Below, piece after piece: positions 22,073 through 33,977 of a stretch of 64,000 bases of DNA. The translations under genes and the position numbers were made by a program. The number at the start of each line of letters is the position of its first letter. Positions within the stretch are counted from its first letter, which is position 1. Where the stretch lies: positions 14,257,275-14,321,274 of the forward strand of contig NC_079975.1 of NCBI RefSeq assembly GCF_029852145.1. Direction: 5' to 3'. The notes below the pieces were generated by a model. It was not told the DNA's origin. It made no database searches and saw only the letters and a program-made list of their open reading frames with translations. This DNA is from Microplitis mediator (Eukaryota; Arthropoda; Insecta; Hymenoptera; Braconidae).

Positions 22073-23959
22073 TTCGGGGTTACTGTGAAATCACAGTGAA
22101 ATCACAGTGAAATCAATTTTACCGTAAGTTTACTGTGTATTGATGGTAATTTCATAGTGAATTCACAGTCGTTTTGTGCCATTTCGTCACTCTGGTTAAA
22201 TAGTAATTTTATGGTAGTTCCATAGTGATTTCACTTGTGATTCTTTTGTAGGTTTACAATTAAATTACCATACTTTCATGATAATTTTACTGTCGATCAG
22301 CTATCGATTTATGGTAACCCAACAATGGTAACACTGAGGCTTTATCATGGGTTCACAGTCAGTTTATCGTGATTTCACTACGAATTCACTGTGATTCCAT
22401 AGTAATCTGATAGTGTTAACTCTGTGACTTTACAATAGTTTCACAGTCAGTTCATAGTGGTTTAACCATGAATTTACCGTGATCCCATGACAACCTAGTA
22501 GTATTAGCACTGTGACTCTATGATATTTTCACAGCAAATTATTAGCGTTTTCTCCATGATTTAACTCTACTTTGATAGTGATCTGATACGGTACATCTGT
22601 CATTAATCCAATTTCAAAATCAAAATTTGAATTTTTAATGTCATTAATTGATAGAAATGGAATTAAAAAAAAAAAATAATATCAATTATTTCATAAATGC
22701 TCCTATAATTATTTGTAAGTTTAGCAAATATTTGGGCACATATGTATTTTATTTATTATAAATTTACCTATTTTAGGAATTTCCGAGCGAAACTTTATCT
22801 GTAATTATCTAATTTAGTTAATTTTATAAAAGCTTAAGACGGTAAAATTCTTCAGAATTATGAAAAAAAATAAATAAATAAAAAAATTGAATAACTTTTT
22901 TTTCAAAACTGTATAAATTGAATTTAAACTACTGCAAAAAATAAAGAGAACATCATTTGGATTAATATTTCAATAGTTAATATTTATTATTTATCATAAT
23001 TTAAAATAAAATATTCTTAAATTAAGAAAACTTAATGATTTACAAATGAAGGCAAAAATTTTTTTTTTATAAATATCGAATTCTTTTAATTTTATAGTAT
23101 TTAATAAAATAATTTTTCTTATAGCTTAGTCTTGAGTATATATAGTATTAAATAGCATAAAGTAACAGATTAAATTTTTAGTTCCGAATGCGTGTGGTGG
23201 CCGAGTGGGCTAAAGTACATGACTTAAGCTGCTCTCAATCGAAGGGTCGGCAGTTCGAGTCCCATTATGCGTTAAAAAAAAATCAAATTCCTTCCTTACC
23301 GAGGGTAAAAAAATAGCATTTAATCCTCCAGAGGAAATTACATGAAGTCGTACAAAGGGATAATAAATAATTTTTTTAAACAAGAAAAATTATTTATTGA
23401 AAAACCAAGATTAGGATTATTGTTGCTATTATAATATTATTATTAATTTTATTATTATTATCTTTGAATCAATAAATATAGGATCTCAATATTGCCCCTA
23501 AATGTCGATGAAAACTAAGCAGATCCAGGATTAAATGATTAAGAAATCACAGTAATATTACTGTCAATTCACAGCGATATTATTGTGATTTCACGAAGAA
23601 TCTATAGTAAGACTGCTGTGAAATCACTGTATGATCACGGTATTATTACTGAGAAAGCATGACTGAAGCACTGCAGATCCAGCATAAACTGATAGTGAAA
23701 TCACTGTAAATACACAGTAATACTACTGTCAACTTACAGCTATACTACTGTAAATTGACTGTTATGCTATTGTGATTCTACTATGAATCGATGGTGAAAT
23801 CATCATAAAATTACCATCGGATGATAATTATCACACAGTAAGCAAATGGCACAAAGTTACAGTGATTTCACTGTCATTTCACTATGGGTTCACTATCTTT
23901 CTACTATGATTTCACCGAAATTTCACCATGATTTTGGAGTAATCCCGAGTCCGCGAGGG
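22073..23959. mobile_element. 1.9-kb element with CCCTCGCGG ends and CACTGTGAAATC subterminal repeats
   Basis: The ends CCCTCGCGGATTCGGGGTTA and its complement (CCCGAGTCCGCGAGGG) enclose two blocks (22090-22600, 23540-23940) packed with variants of TCACAGTGAAATCA. Between them is sequence homologous, in reverse, to 47985-48600, including a tRNA-like part. Target duplication is unclear (CA on both sides). No transposase. Subterminal repeat blocks of this kind usually bind a transposase supplied elsewhere. Confidence 0.65.
23187..23276 (+). tRNA. tRNA-Leu/Ser-like sequence, probably a pseudogene or SINE head
   Basis: The A box GTGGCCGAGTGGGCTAAAG and B box AGTTCGAGTCCC are well formed, with a long variable region as in class II tRNAs and CTTAA in the anticodon region. 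The acceptor ends do not pair well. A diverged copy with the same flanks lies on the minus strand at 47995-48085, so it moves with its host element. Not a confident functional tRNA. Confidence 0.5.
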
Positions 23960-23984
23960 CATTTATTTCATATTGCATCATATC

Positions 23985-24300
23985 TTAAAATTATAATTTA
24001 AAATGATGCAGATAATTGCGGTATTATTCTCTCATTCAATCTAAAATGATTCGAGAGGTCAAATCATTTTAAATAATTTTAAATTGTCAGAGGAACCAGA
24101 AGTCCCAAAATAGTATTATATCGTTTTATTTTTTCAATATTATTTAAAATGATTCGTTCTAAATTTTATACTCGAAGGCAAAATAATTCAGACAATTTCG
24201 AATGATTCAAAATGATTAACAGTTACGCAATTTCAAATCATTTCAAATCATATTTCTTAATCAGGAATCTCATAAATTGAATTGAAGGAACTTTTCTGAA
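23985..24300. repeat. AAATGATTTGAAATCATTT-type dispersed repeat
   Basis: Short inverted words AAATGATT and AATCATTT recur many times and the block ends TTTCTTAATCAGGAA. Related blocks lie at 25153-25272, 37865-37987, 47590-47890 and 49430-49630. Confidence 0.5.
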
Positions 24301-24318
24301 TAGTACCGTTCGGTTAGT

Positions 24319-25131
24319 CCCTAGTAGAAATGATATCGAGTTTTTAGCCAGTAACTAGCCAGTTTAACTAGACTTAAACCAGTAACTGGCCAGTGTAATA
24401 TCGAGTTTCTGTCAAGTAACTGGCCAGTTTTACTAGAGATCGAGCAAAACATGGCGGCTTCAATGAAACTATCAATTTTGAATATTGAGTTTATCAAGGG
24501 TTATAAAAAATTGTCAAATAAAATAAAAATAATGTTAAATAAACGATATGACATGAACGTTTAATTTATATTTATTTATACTATGAAATAAATAACATCA
24601 TTAGATTAATAGAATAACAACAATAAATCTGACAATAAAGTAATTATTTTTAATTGAAGAAAATTAAAAGAATATTTATTTAGGTTTTTTACTGCCTTCC
24701 CAGTCTTTTGAATTACTTAAAATTACTCCGACAGCTTGTATTATTTCGGCAGGACTTCCAAGATTGCAAAATTTTTAACAACTCGACTAAATAACAATCT
24801 GCAATATTTGATTTTATCGCCCACAGTCGCAATTCATTTATTGTGTCAACTTTTTTACCGCATCCATTTTGTAATATATTTTGTAAAATATTTTCACGTT
24901 AACATACACAAATTTTAATTAATTCACACTGTTTTTTAATGTTTTTTAAAACAACGACGCGTACAGGTTAACAGAAAAAAATAAACAGACACACAAACTA
25001 GTAAAGGTACAGTGTCGGTGTGACCAATGTTTATGACTTAGTTGTAGGTGGCGCGATTTCGAGTTTTTACTCGATGTCACTGGCCAGTTACTGGTTTATA
25101 TCGAGTGAAAACTCGATTATTTCTACTAGGG
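24319..25131. mobile_element. 813-bp inverted-repeat element with CCCTAGTAGAAAT ends
   Basis: CCCTAGTAGAAATGATATCG at 24319 matches the complement of CTCGATTATTTCTACTAGGG ending at 25131. Both subterminal regions repeat the palindrome ACTGGCCAGT (five or more times). No target duplication could be fixed. The small ORF at 24736-24918 has no known domain. Confidence 0.7.
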
Positions 25132-25152
25132 GTGTTATATGTATATTCAGTG

Positions 25153-25272
25153 TTTTCCCTGATTAAAAAAAAAATTTTTTTAAATGATTCAAAACAATTT
25201 AAGACGATTCAATTTTAATACTATATAGGTATACATTCATCATTGAGTAAATCGTTTTGTTTAATCAGGATT
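25153..25272. mobile_element. short CCTGATTAAA-ended element
   Basis: CCCTGATTAAAAAA at the left and TTTTGTTTAATCAGG at the right form inverted ends around AAATGATTC-type sequence, about 120 bp. The same end occurs at 37987 and 24275. Confidence 0.5.
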
Positions 25273-25689
25273 ACTGAACAGCACAAACTTTCTATTAATT
25301 TTACACCTAATATATGTTATTAAATCTCAAAACAAAATTTTTGTGTTACCTTTTTAATAACATAAAAAATTTGTTATATTTCAGATTTCATGATTACTCA
25401 ACACAAAAATTCTGTAGTAGTAAAATAACACAAACCACTTGTGTCGAATTAACAGATTGTTGCGTTGGAAATCAACACAACAAATTAAACCAAATAATTT
25501 TTTATCACGAATTCACAAAACTCCTGTGTATTTTTTATTCTACATTTCTATTAATTCATTGATTGATTATCATTACAGCGGCTTCAATAGCTTCCAGAGA
25601 AATGCATAACCCGATGAAAAAATATTTTGTCGAATCATACATGATCATGCGTGATTGTCTATATATGATCAGATCCAAAAATTGGCCAG
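25273..25689. other. AACACAAAA-type repeat and GATC minisatellite fragment
   Basis: 25280-25575 resembles 20780-21240 in its AACACAAA words; the ORF at 25314-25562 is part of it and is not supported. 25630-25680 carries ATATATGATCAGATCC, a piece of the GATC minisatellite, directly before the TTTATAAAATT array. Confidence 0.4.
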
Positions 25690-26340
25690 CCCGGGAAAAA
25701 ATGCTTTTATAAAATTTTGTAAAATAATATAAAATTTTATAAAATTTTGTAAGATTTTATAAGATTTTACAGCAAAATTTTATAAAAATTCATACAATTT
25801 TATGAAATTTTATAATATTTTATACAATTTTATGAAACCTTATAAAATTCAATCAAATTTTATAAAGTAAGATCTGAGTAAGGAACGTAATAAATAAATG
25901 TAATTTTATAAAAGTTTTACACAATTGTATAAAATTATATAAAATTTTATACAATTTTATAAGACTGTACAGTGGAATTTTATGGAATTTCATGTAATTT
26001 TATATAATTTTATCAAATTTCATAGAATTTTATCAAATTTTATATGGTAAGATCTTAAAAGGGAAGTCATAATTAGATAAAATTTTATATAATTGTACGA
26101 AATTTTATAAGATTTTATGAAATTGTATAAACTTTTATACAATTTCATAAAATTATATAAATTTTTATACAATCTTATACAATTTTATAAAGTAAGATCT
26201 TAGTGAGAGGAGTAATAATTGAATGAAATTTGATATAATTGTATGAAATTTTATAAAGTTTTATACGATTTCATAAAATTATATGCAATCTTATAAAATC
26301 TTATACAGATTTATACAATTTTATAAAGTAAGATCTCATC
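25690..26340. repeat. TTTATAAAATT-type minisatellite, array 2
   Basis: It shares long stretches and the order of its TAAAGTAAGATCT junctions with array 1 (1190-1790), including GAGTAAGGAACGT. The two arrays therefore derive from one longer unit rather than from independent expansions. Confidence 0.8.
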
Positions 26341-26860
26341 CGAGTCAAAAAATAATTCCGGATTTTGGCCTCAACAGTGGATTTTGGACTCATTTAGGTC
26401 TCATTCGGCAGTTTTTGTCGGATAAGTCTCAATTAAGCCTCAACAGCTTAACTAATTGGTTAAGTCTCATATTGCCCTCAATGTGAATATCATTATATGA
26501 GGACAAAATCCGTTCAAAATTGGGACTTGGAAATAATTTTAGCTTTATTTATTATTTAAGGCAAAATGAGTTTTAACTGGGACTTAAAAAAAATTAGGTT
26601 TCATTTGCAGATAAGAATAAACTGTTAAAATTCTCGACTTAGTAAACTTTTGCTTTTCTCCGAAAAGATTGGCCACATGTGCAGGAACATGATACTTATA
26701 TTTTTTTTTTTTTTCAAATAGAGTTTTAGACAGAAAACTATTAAACCTTAACGAAAATTCTGAAAGTAAATTCCTTTTGGGCTTGAAACAAAGCAGTTAC
26801 AAACAATATCAATAGTACAAATGTCAAGATGATTTCGTTTTCATCTCTCATTCTCTCACA
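26341..26860. other. no gene seen
   Basis: Contains a short degenerate tandem of GTCTCAATT / GCCTCAACAG words (26345-26490) in an ORF that is not convincing, followed by plain AT-rich sequence. Confidence 0.4.
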
Positions 26861-27960
26861 CGTGAGAGTGTGGCTCTCTCGCTTCATTTATTTCCTCCCC
26901 CTCTCTCTCTTCTTGCTCTAAGAGTCAAGTGCAGTAGTCTAGTCTCTACGTTAGAATTTGGGGATGATTTCGCGCAGGATGGGACCGCAAATTAGTCCCT
27001 GCGCATAATTAGGTGGGGTCAACGCAGGTTGGTGACCCAGAGAACTGACCCAAGACGATTGATCAAAAAGACGACACTTAAGTTCGAGAGCTGTAACTGA
27101 CCGGTCTTATCCACTTTACTCTCTCTAAAATCGTCTACTATATATATTTCTTTTCCGAGCGATTATTGTATATAAGATATAGTGAGTTTAAGTTAACTTG
27201 AGTTCGGTTAGCGAAAACGCACCGACGCATAATTATTTCTGCTCAAGTAATTAATTATTAGAACTTGTCTTTGATATATTAAACTAAATTTATTCAATCT
27301 ATTAGAAGTGATACGAAACTTTCCGCTTGAGTCTTTCATAATTTATTTGAATTAAAATTTAACTTGTTAATTGAGATACGTGGTGTTGCTTTGATACACC
27401 AAATTTAATATTGTACCTAAAGTTCGTTTAACTGATCAATTAAATAAAACCAAAGTGTATAAAGTGAGTGGTGTGGTTTTTCTTCGTGAGCGACAACCTG
27501 CCGACGCGGATCCCAGGAGCCAGAGGAAACCTATTGGACACCAACATCACCAGGACCAAGCCGAGAAGAATCGTCGACCAGCATCATCAATAAATCGACC
27601 CGAATTTCGATAAGTTCTCAACGAATTACAAGTATATCAATATATAGATTTTCATTTTTTCTCTCTCTCTTCAACGCGGTTAATATTTGTTAATTTATTC
27701 CCACTCACCATAAATTAATTCACGCCTCGAGTCGATCAAATTACGTTCGAACGCTTTGTAAAAATATATATAAAATTATCAAAATTTTAAGTCAAAGGGG
27801 AAACTGTATATAAATTGGGATCTTGGTTAAATAAAGTATAAGTTTGATTGTTATTTCTTGATTAAATTTAATTATCACCAGCGTCACATAGCATAAAGAT
27901 TTTTTTTCAGCCGCGTGTCCGGTCAGGACGAGTACCTGCTTCCTGAGAGCATTTCCCGTC
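26861..27960 (+). mobile_element. possible LTR-retrotransposon leader remnant
   Basis: A pyrimidine-rich block (26870-26930), then TTGGTGACCCAGAGAACTGA at 27032, whose first nine bases TGGTGACCC equal the start of a tRNA-Trp primer-binding site, then a GC-richer untranslated-like stretch (27485-27600). No gag or pol follows. The similarity to the site at 4236-4254 is limited to those nine bases, so the call is weak. It could alternatively be the 5' untranslated region of an unrecognised gene. Confidence 0.25.
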
Positions 27961-27999
27961 TTTTGGAACCAGAATTTTAGAATAAAATAAGTATAATAA

Positions 28000-28177
28000 A
28001 TGATAGTAAATTTAAGTAAATCAGTAATTTCGGGAAATCTATTTGACTGTGGTTCTTGGCTATCTGGACACGCAGTAGCCAGGGCCCACCGTTATAATGT
28101 GACAGTGAAACTGAAATGGCAAGATCAAAAAATTAAACAAAATGAACACTTGGGTACTAAAGTTGTTAAAATGAACG
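28000..28177 (+). CDS. short exon-like ORF, unidentified
   Basis: An ATG opens a frame of 59 codons up to a strong splice donor (GTAAGT at 28178); an acceptor-like polypyrimidine tract TTTTTTTTCAG lies upstream at 27901-27911. The peptide includes SGHAVARAHRYNVTVKLKW, not AT-biased filler, but no family is recognised and no following exon could be located before the AT array at 28290. It may be a genuine first coding exon or noise. Confidence 0.2.
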
Positions 28178-28289
28178 GTAAGTACATCTGTTATTTATTT
28201 ATGTGCATTTTTTCTAGTTAGAATTGTTAATTATTTTAGACAAATACTTCAATTGTTTATTGACATTTTTGTTTTTCTTTATTTTAATA

Positions 28290-28620
28290 AATTTCTTTTG
28301 CAAAAGGGAAGTAATTATTAGATAAAATTTTATATAATTGTATGAATTTTATAAAGTTTTATACGATTTCATAAAATTATATGCAATCTTCTATAATCTT
28401 ATACAAATTTATACAATTTTATAAAGTAAGATCTCAAAAGGGGAGTAATAATTTGATAAAATTTTATATAATTGTATGAAATTTTATAAAATTATGTAAA
28501 ATTTTATAATATTTCATAAAACTTTAGAGAATTTGATGTAACTATTGCATCTAGTGTGAGGTAGAATTTTGTAAAATTTGATAAAATTTCACATAATTTT
28601 ATAAAGTTTATTACAAATCA
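28290..28620. repeat. TTTATAAAATT-type minisatellite, array 3
   Basis: It has the same short words and TAAAGTAAGATCT junction as arrays 1 and 2, but is shorter. It abuts the 5S-containing element. Confidence 0.75.
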
Positions 28621-28734
28621 TTATAAAAATTGTTAGAAATTCAAAGTAAATAGATAAAATTGTCAATGGCCATAAAAAAAAATTAATTAGGATTTATTGT
28701 CTTCATCAATATAAATGTCGGTTAAAATTAAATA

Positions 28735-29040
28735 ATAAAAAAAAATTATTATCCGTTGACTACTATTTTACCACGAGGTCACCCGTCCCATTAATGTCCC
28801 ACGCCGATGCTGCTTAACTTTGGTTATCGATGGATTGTAGTTTGATCCTCTAGCCTGTTCTACACTTATAATTAAGAAAAGTTTATGGCATTACTTAACT
28901 CAAATAATCAAATTGATACTTTATACTTTTAAATTGCTGCCGAAACCTTTGAACATTTAAGTATTGGGGATTTAAGTTTGATTGATAGTTGACAAAATAA
29001 AAATTTAATAACTTTGATATTAAAAAATTTTCATATTATT
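28735..29040 (-). mobile_element. 5S-containing dispersed element, copy B
   Basis: The minus strand carries the same order as 12680-14290 without the interrupting element. The 5S-like part is 28765-28870 (complement of GGTCACCCGTCCCATTAAT, CCGATGCTGCTTAACTTTGG), with the 5S box A (AAGTTAAGCAGC) and box C (GGGTGACC) intact in sequence. A (TA)n tract follows at about 29049-29080. Confidence 0.7.
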
Positions 29041-29052
29041 TAATATATATAG

Positions 29053-29084
<32 letters not shown>

Positions 29085-29109
29085 TGGAACTATATACATA
29101 ATTAAATAT

Positions 29110-29267
29110 TTATAGGTTTCATATCAATAAAGTCTGATCAGATTTGATCATGCATAGACATATATAACTACATGTAAGTTTATACCAGTCACGTCTGATC
29201 AGATCCAATCATATATGACTTATGCACGACTATACATGAATTTATATTAGCCATGTCTGATCAAATC
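29110..29267. repeat. GATC-rich minisatellite, left part
   Basis: Units such as CATGTCTGATCAAATC and GTCTGATCAGATCC repeat here. The array stops at the TA (29268-29269) where the 11.5-kb element begins and resumes on the other side at 40767. Confidence 0.6.
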
Positions 29268-29387
29268 TACACAGAAAAAAAATAACTTGGTTCAAGTAAC
29301 TTATTTTCTTCAAAATATTATTCTTGTTTCGAAACATCTAAACGTCTCAATTCAAAAAAATTTCAGTCTTGAATAAAAAAATTATTA

Positions 29388-30780
29388 CCCAGTGAACACA
29401 TGACCTTATTTTGACGTCATACGTAGGTCATAGAAATGTCACGGCATCTGATGTAAATTTGATGTCAATCTGACCTTCTACATGACTTTGATATGATGTG
29501 AAGCTTGTGACATCATATTGATGTAAGCATGACTCTTGTATGACGTCACAGTTATGACTTATGTATTACGTACGTTTGACATAAAATTGACATCACATTG
29601 TTACGTAGTAATAAAGTCATTATCATTTATCATAATGACGTAATTTTAAAATCATACATTTATGTCAGTAGCAAAGTCACGGTTATACGTAATATGGATG
29701 TCACTCTTAAATCATATCTTTACATCAGTGACAAGTCAGTATTTTACGCAATGCTGATGTAATTTCTGAGTTATAGTTTTTTATCATCTATTTATTGAAA
29801 TAAAACAATCATAGAATGAATTTTCAAAACTGTGTAAATGTGTAAAAATAACAACTAAACGTCGAAAATTTTTGGGGCCAAAGTAATCGATAAACTTGGT
29901 AATAGATTATTCAGACATTTTAGATCAAAACATGAGCGTGAGCATAAAAAAATTAACTTTATTTTTTTAAATGATATATCGAAAATATCATTTAAGATGA
30001 CAAAGTAAATTTAACGACAGTTTGAACTCTTTTGATATTATAATTCTAAAGTTTAGTATCACAATTTTTCAATCGATTAAATTTATTACGATTTTGTGGA
30101 ATTATTTAATGTTTCGCAAAATTGTATAAAAGATTTTTTAAATTTCACATCACAACAAAAAATTAAAAAATTTGATGAAACTTAATGAAATTTGATACAA
30201 TTATCATCGAGGCCGACAAATATTGTTTCTATAAAATTTCATATAAGTTCATGGAGTTTTTTTAAATTTTGTAAAAATCCATCACGAAAACTTATGAACT
30301 CTGGCTTTTCCGGCATTTCACTCTAAATACATCAATTAAGCACGAGATTTGAACTCTCGTGATGTGGACCAGTGAGCAACGTTCAGGACTACCAGCCAAG
30401 AGGAGCCGTGTTCGAACCCAGCAGACGACCAGGATTTTTTCATCATTTAACGTTATCTAATCTTGTTTCTGAATTCACAATGCGTTCGTGCGGTAATAAT
30501 CAAATCAAAAATTCGGAATTTCATTTTTTTTTTTTTTCAAACATATTTTTTCCGAATTGATAATTTTGACATCACCCATATGTCATATTGACGTCATATA
30601 ATGTTACACAGACATCACATTTACGTCATGTATACGTCATTAGTTTTACATCATAATCTTACGTAAAAAAGTGTGAAATAATGAGTCACACCTGACTCAT
30701 TCGTGACTTACATCTTACGTAAATGATGACATAGCGTAACGTCACTCTGACGTCAAATTTACGTCAATGTGTTTACTGGG
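29388..30780. mobile_element. 1.4-kb element dense in TGACGTCA-like words
   Basis: The ends are CCCAGTGAACACATGAC and the complement of TTGACGTCAA..TGTGTTTACTGGG, with TA at 29386-29387 and 30781-30782. Both subterminal regions (29400-29770, 30565-30770) are packed with TGACGTCA, TGACATCA and TTACGTCA words. The middle contains tRNA-like boxes. No transposase. Confidence 0.7.
30330..30432 (+). tRNA. tRNA-like segment inside the TGACGTCA element
   Basis: GTGGACCAGTGAGCAACG (A-box-like) and GTGTTCGAACCCAGC (B-box) are spaced as in a tRNA-derived SINE head, about 45 bases apart. A minus-strand B-box-like GAGAGTTCAAATCTCG overlaps its left flank. Stems are poor, so it is not a functional tRNA gene. 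Confidence 0.4.
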
Positions 30781-31991
30781 TACTCTTCAATAGAGAGTAA
30801 AAATTTTTCTTTCAAAAATTTTAATCTTAAAAGAAGCGTTTTTTGCTTTCAAACAAGATGCATATTTATTTCTCCCAAGAATTTTTTCCTCTTGGTTTGA
30901 GGCCGATAATATTGACTCAGGATGATACCAACTTAGTTTGAGTATGGCGCATTTTTTGAATCAGGATGTTATTTTATTCGATTCAGAGGTATACAAATAT
31001 ATTTTTAAAAATTATTAATCAGTTTATTACTACAATGATTACTTATGGGGCATTCCACGCCAAATCGGACGGTTTCAAAAATTGATTTTTACGATTTCCT
31101 TAATTTTTTTGTATTTTTTAGTACCCCTCAAAAGAGGCTTCCTGGTAAATTTTCAGATTTTTCTGATCAATGGTTCAAAAAATATTAAATTTTCAAAAAA
31201 ACCGCTCGTTCTATGGTTTTTTAATCATAACTTTCGTAATAATGGTAGAAATTCAATGGTTTTTTTTTCAAAATTTTCGTTTTTAGATGGCCTTTATAGA
31301 AAAAAATACAAAACAAATATGCGAAATGTTTTTAATCGAGATATTTGAATTTTAAGTTTTCAACCGTGTTTTTAAAAAAAGATGTATTCTTCGATTTTCT
31401 TGAAAATTTTCTATCTTAAACTTCTATCCATTTTGCAACTTTTAAGCCCGGTCCGGTAGTGGGCCTTCCATAATTACTATTTTATTTAGATTTTTGAAAA
31501 TTGAAAAAATTTTTTTTTCGCTATAAATTATTATCAATGCCGATTTTTGACATTGTACACTTGTTTTTCTTAGGGTTTCACACGAGATCGAGATTTTTCT
31601 CGTCTCGTCTCGTCTCGTCTCGATTTTACGAGACGAGACCGAGACGATACACTTCCAAAATTATTTTGACGATACCGAGACCACATACTGCGAGACCCGA
31701 GAGTCTCGTTTTTTGTCTCGTCGAAATTTTTTCAGCCGGGAAATAAATAGACAAGAAATATCAACGGTTAATTTTTTTCTTAAACAAAAAAAAATGTTTG
31801 TAGGTAACTATACACTTATGAAACGTAAAATATGGTGACCATCTGTAAAATATCCAAGGCTATAATTTTGCGTTTTCAGTATTTAACTTACTTGAAAAAA
31901 TAAAATCTCAAGTGAAAATGAACCGCAATACAATGTTCTCTTACCTATTTTTTCACATCGATTTTTGAAGTAAAGAATTTTTGAATATATA

Positions 31992-32731
31992 GGGTGGCGA
32001 AAAACGGACTATTTTTTTTTTTTTTTTTTTTTTTTTTTTCTAGTCTCGAATAAGAATTTCTTGACTTAACACATTTTAAGAATCCTCTCGAAAAATTAGC
32101 TTGATAAAAAATTTTTAAAAGTCGCCCACGAATTTCGGAAATTTCAAAATACAGATTTTTATTTTTTTGTAATTTTCTTTCTTGTGACAGCAATAGTTTA
32201 TGTTTGTAAGCGACTTTTAAATACGAATATCAAAGCTCCTCTATTTTTTCATTATTTTTATTATTACACGTTGGTATCGTGATAAACAAAAATAAAACTC
32301 GAGATATGAAAGAAAGTATATATTATTTACATATTTCTTTTTTTTTAATACAGGACGTTGTATTTCGGTGCAATGATAATAATTGAATTATAAAAAACTC
32401 AAAAAATTAATCCAATGGAGTAGTTACATACTATGAATCAACATTCGAAATTCATAAGCAACATTCAAAAATTTATTTTTCGAGCTGAAACTTCTAGTAT
32501 AGTATTGGTTTTGAGGATAGAAACTATCGATGCTACAAGAAAAAAAATCTTAGAGAAATATCCCAATATTGATCATTTTTCGAATTTTCTAATTTCGCGA
32601 GCGACTTCTTGAAAATTTTTTATCAGGCTGATTGATTTTTTGGAAATGGTTCTTAAAATGTGATAAACAACAAAATCTTATATACGATACTTAAAAAAAA
32701 AAAAAAAAATAGTTGGTTTTTTTTGCCATTC
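31992..32731. mobile_element. 740-bp GGGTGGC-ended element, third nesting level
   Basis: GGGTGGCGAAAAACGGACTA at the left and the complement of TAGTTGGTTTTTTTTGCC..TTC at the right are flanked by TA (31990-31991, 32732-32733). The subterminal ~120 bases are inverted relatives (CACATTTTAAGAA, GATAAAAAATTTT, AAGTCGC) and also match the left arm of the 35004-40392 transposon. It is therefore probably a deletion derivative mobilised by that transposase. Confidence 0.65.
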
Positions 32732-33128
32732 TAATACGTATACATATATATTAATATATAAATTATATAAATTCGAATAATACGGAGAAGAAAAATCATA
32801 TGATGTAGGCTTAACATTTTTCTAAGGTTGAAAATAATTATTTATTCGAATTCATTCAAAATCAAAAAAGTACGTGATGTAAACATGTCAATTTAAAAAA
32901 AAATTGACATACCATAGAAAAATTTTTTCTTACTTTTTTTTCTACACATCACTCTTGTCTTCCAATCGTCCTCAGAAAACCCTTTGGAAAATATCGCCAC
33001 ATTTTGTTTTTTTTTTTTGCTGTTACTACCTATAAGTCTTTTCGTGAGAGTAATTTTTTTTTTTTTTTTTTCAACAAACTACACAAATATTAGCTTTAAA
33101 ATATTTTCAAATTTAGTTCAAGCAAAAA

Positions 33129-33224
33129 TGTCGTTGAGTGTAGATGCTAGCAGTGAAAATCCCAATAAGAGACCGAGATTATTATTTTCGAATATCTTCA
33201 GTGGCCAAATTCACCCCAGGTATA
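33129..33224 (+). pseudogene. possible first-exon remnant of a transposase
   Basis: An ATG opens MSLSVDASSENPNKRPRL followed by SNIFSGQIHPR and a donor-like CAGGTATAT. The Ser/Asp plus KRPR composition is common at hAT transposase starts and it sits within the hAT-type element, but nothing downstream continues it. Confidence 0.25.
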
Positions 33225-33977
33225 TAGAATCAGCATAGAAATGGATAAGTATATTACATTTTTTATAACTTGGTGATAAAAATATGAAAAAATCATTTTT
33301 TCAGAATTTTCGGCTGGTTCATTTTGCCCCAGGTTACATGTGTAGGGCTAAAAATGCGCACATATATCGAGTTACAGTAATAAGAAGAAAAAAAAAATTT
33401 TTTTTGATCAAATTTTCAGGGGGGCCTACTTGTCCCAGGGGGCCTTCTTGCCCCACCCTCTCCTCTCCAAATGAATCATTTTATAAACGTGACATTATAT
33501 TGTAATTTGACATTTTTTATTTTTTTCCGCACATAACAGCAATTAACGAGATTTGACGAGACGATACGAGACAGGCTGTAACGAGACGAGACCGAGATCG
33601 AGACGAGTGTCTGATTTTTTTCAATTCACGAGATCGAGACGAGAGTTTGAAATTCTCGCCTCGTTTCGTCTCGTGTGAAACCCTAGTTTTTCTTGCATAT
33701 TATAAATTGATTTCGATATTTTTTTGTTCTGAGTAGGGATTTAAAAGCAGTAAGTAAAAGTTAATGCTATTTATAAGCAGTTATAATAAATGTTTTTATT
33801 TATTAAGAAGCAACTATTTCGAAGCAAAAGAAACATTGAATTTGCTATACAATAAAGCTAAGACCATTACAGGAGCTTATAAATTCCATATAATTATTCG
33901 AAAAAGCTACGAAACTGTATTACAAACGTTTTTAATTATTTTCGTGTTTTTTCGAAAATTTTACATTACCGATTGTT

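Larger units (their letters stand above)
31571..33685. mobile_element. 2.1-kb hAT-type element with 8-bp target duplication
   Basis: TAGGGTTTCACACGAGA at the left end and its complement at the right end are bordered by the identical 8-mer GTTTTTCT (31563-31570 and 33686-33693). The mirror arm at 34220-34260 shows the uninterrupted site. TAGGG ends plus an 8-bp duplication are the hAT signature. Subterminal blocks consist of GAGACGAGAC / GTCTCGTCTC repeats. A short exon-like ORF (33129-33224) and a fragment of the GGGGCAAAA element (33240-33475) are inside. Confidence 0.85.

Noticed and set aside
23187..23276. Functional tRNA-Leu gene
   Set aside because: The acceptor stem does not pair and a diverged copy moves with the same element flanks.
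22073..23959. CRISPR array
   Set aside because: The repeated words are variable, irregularly spaced and occur on both strands; this is eukaryotic element sequence.
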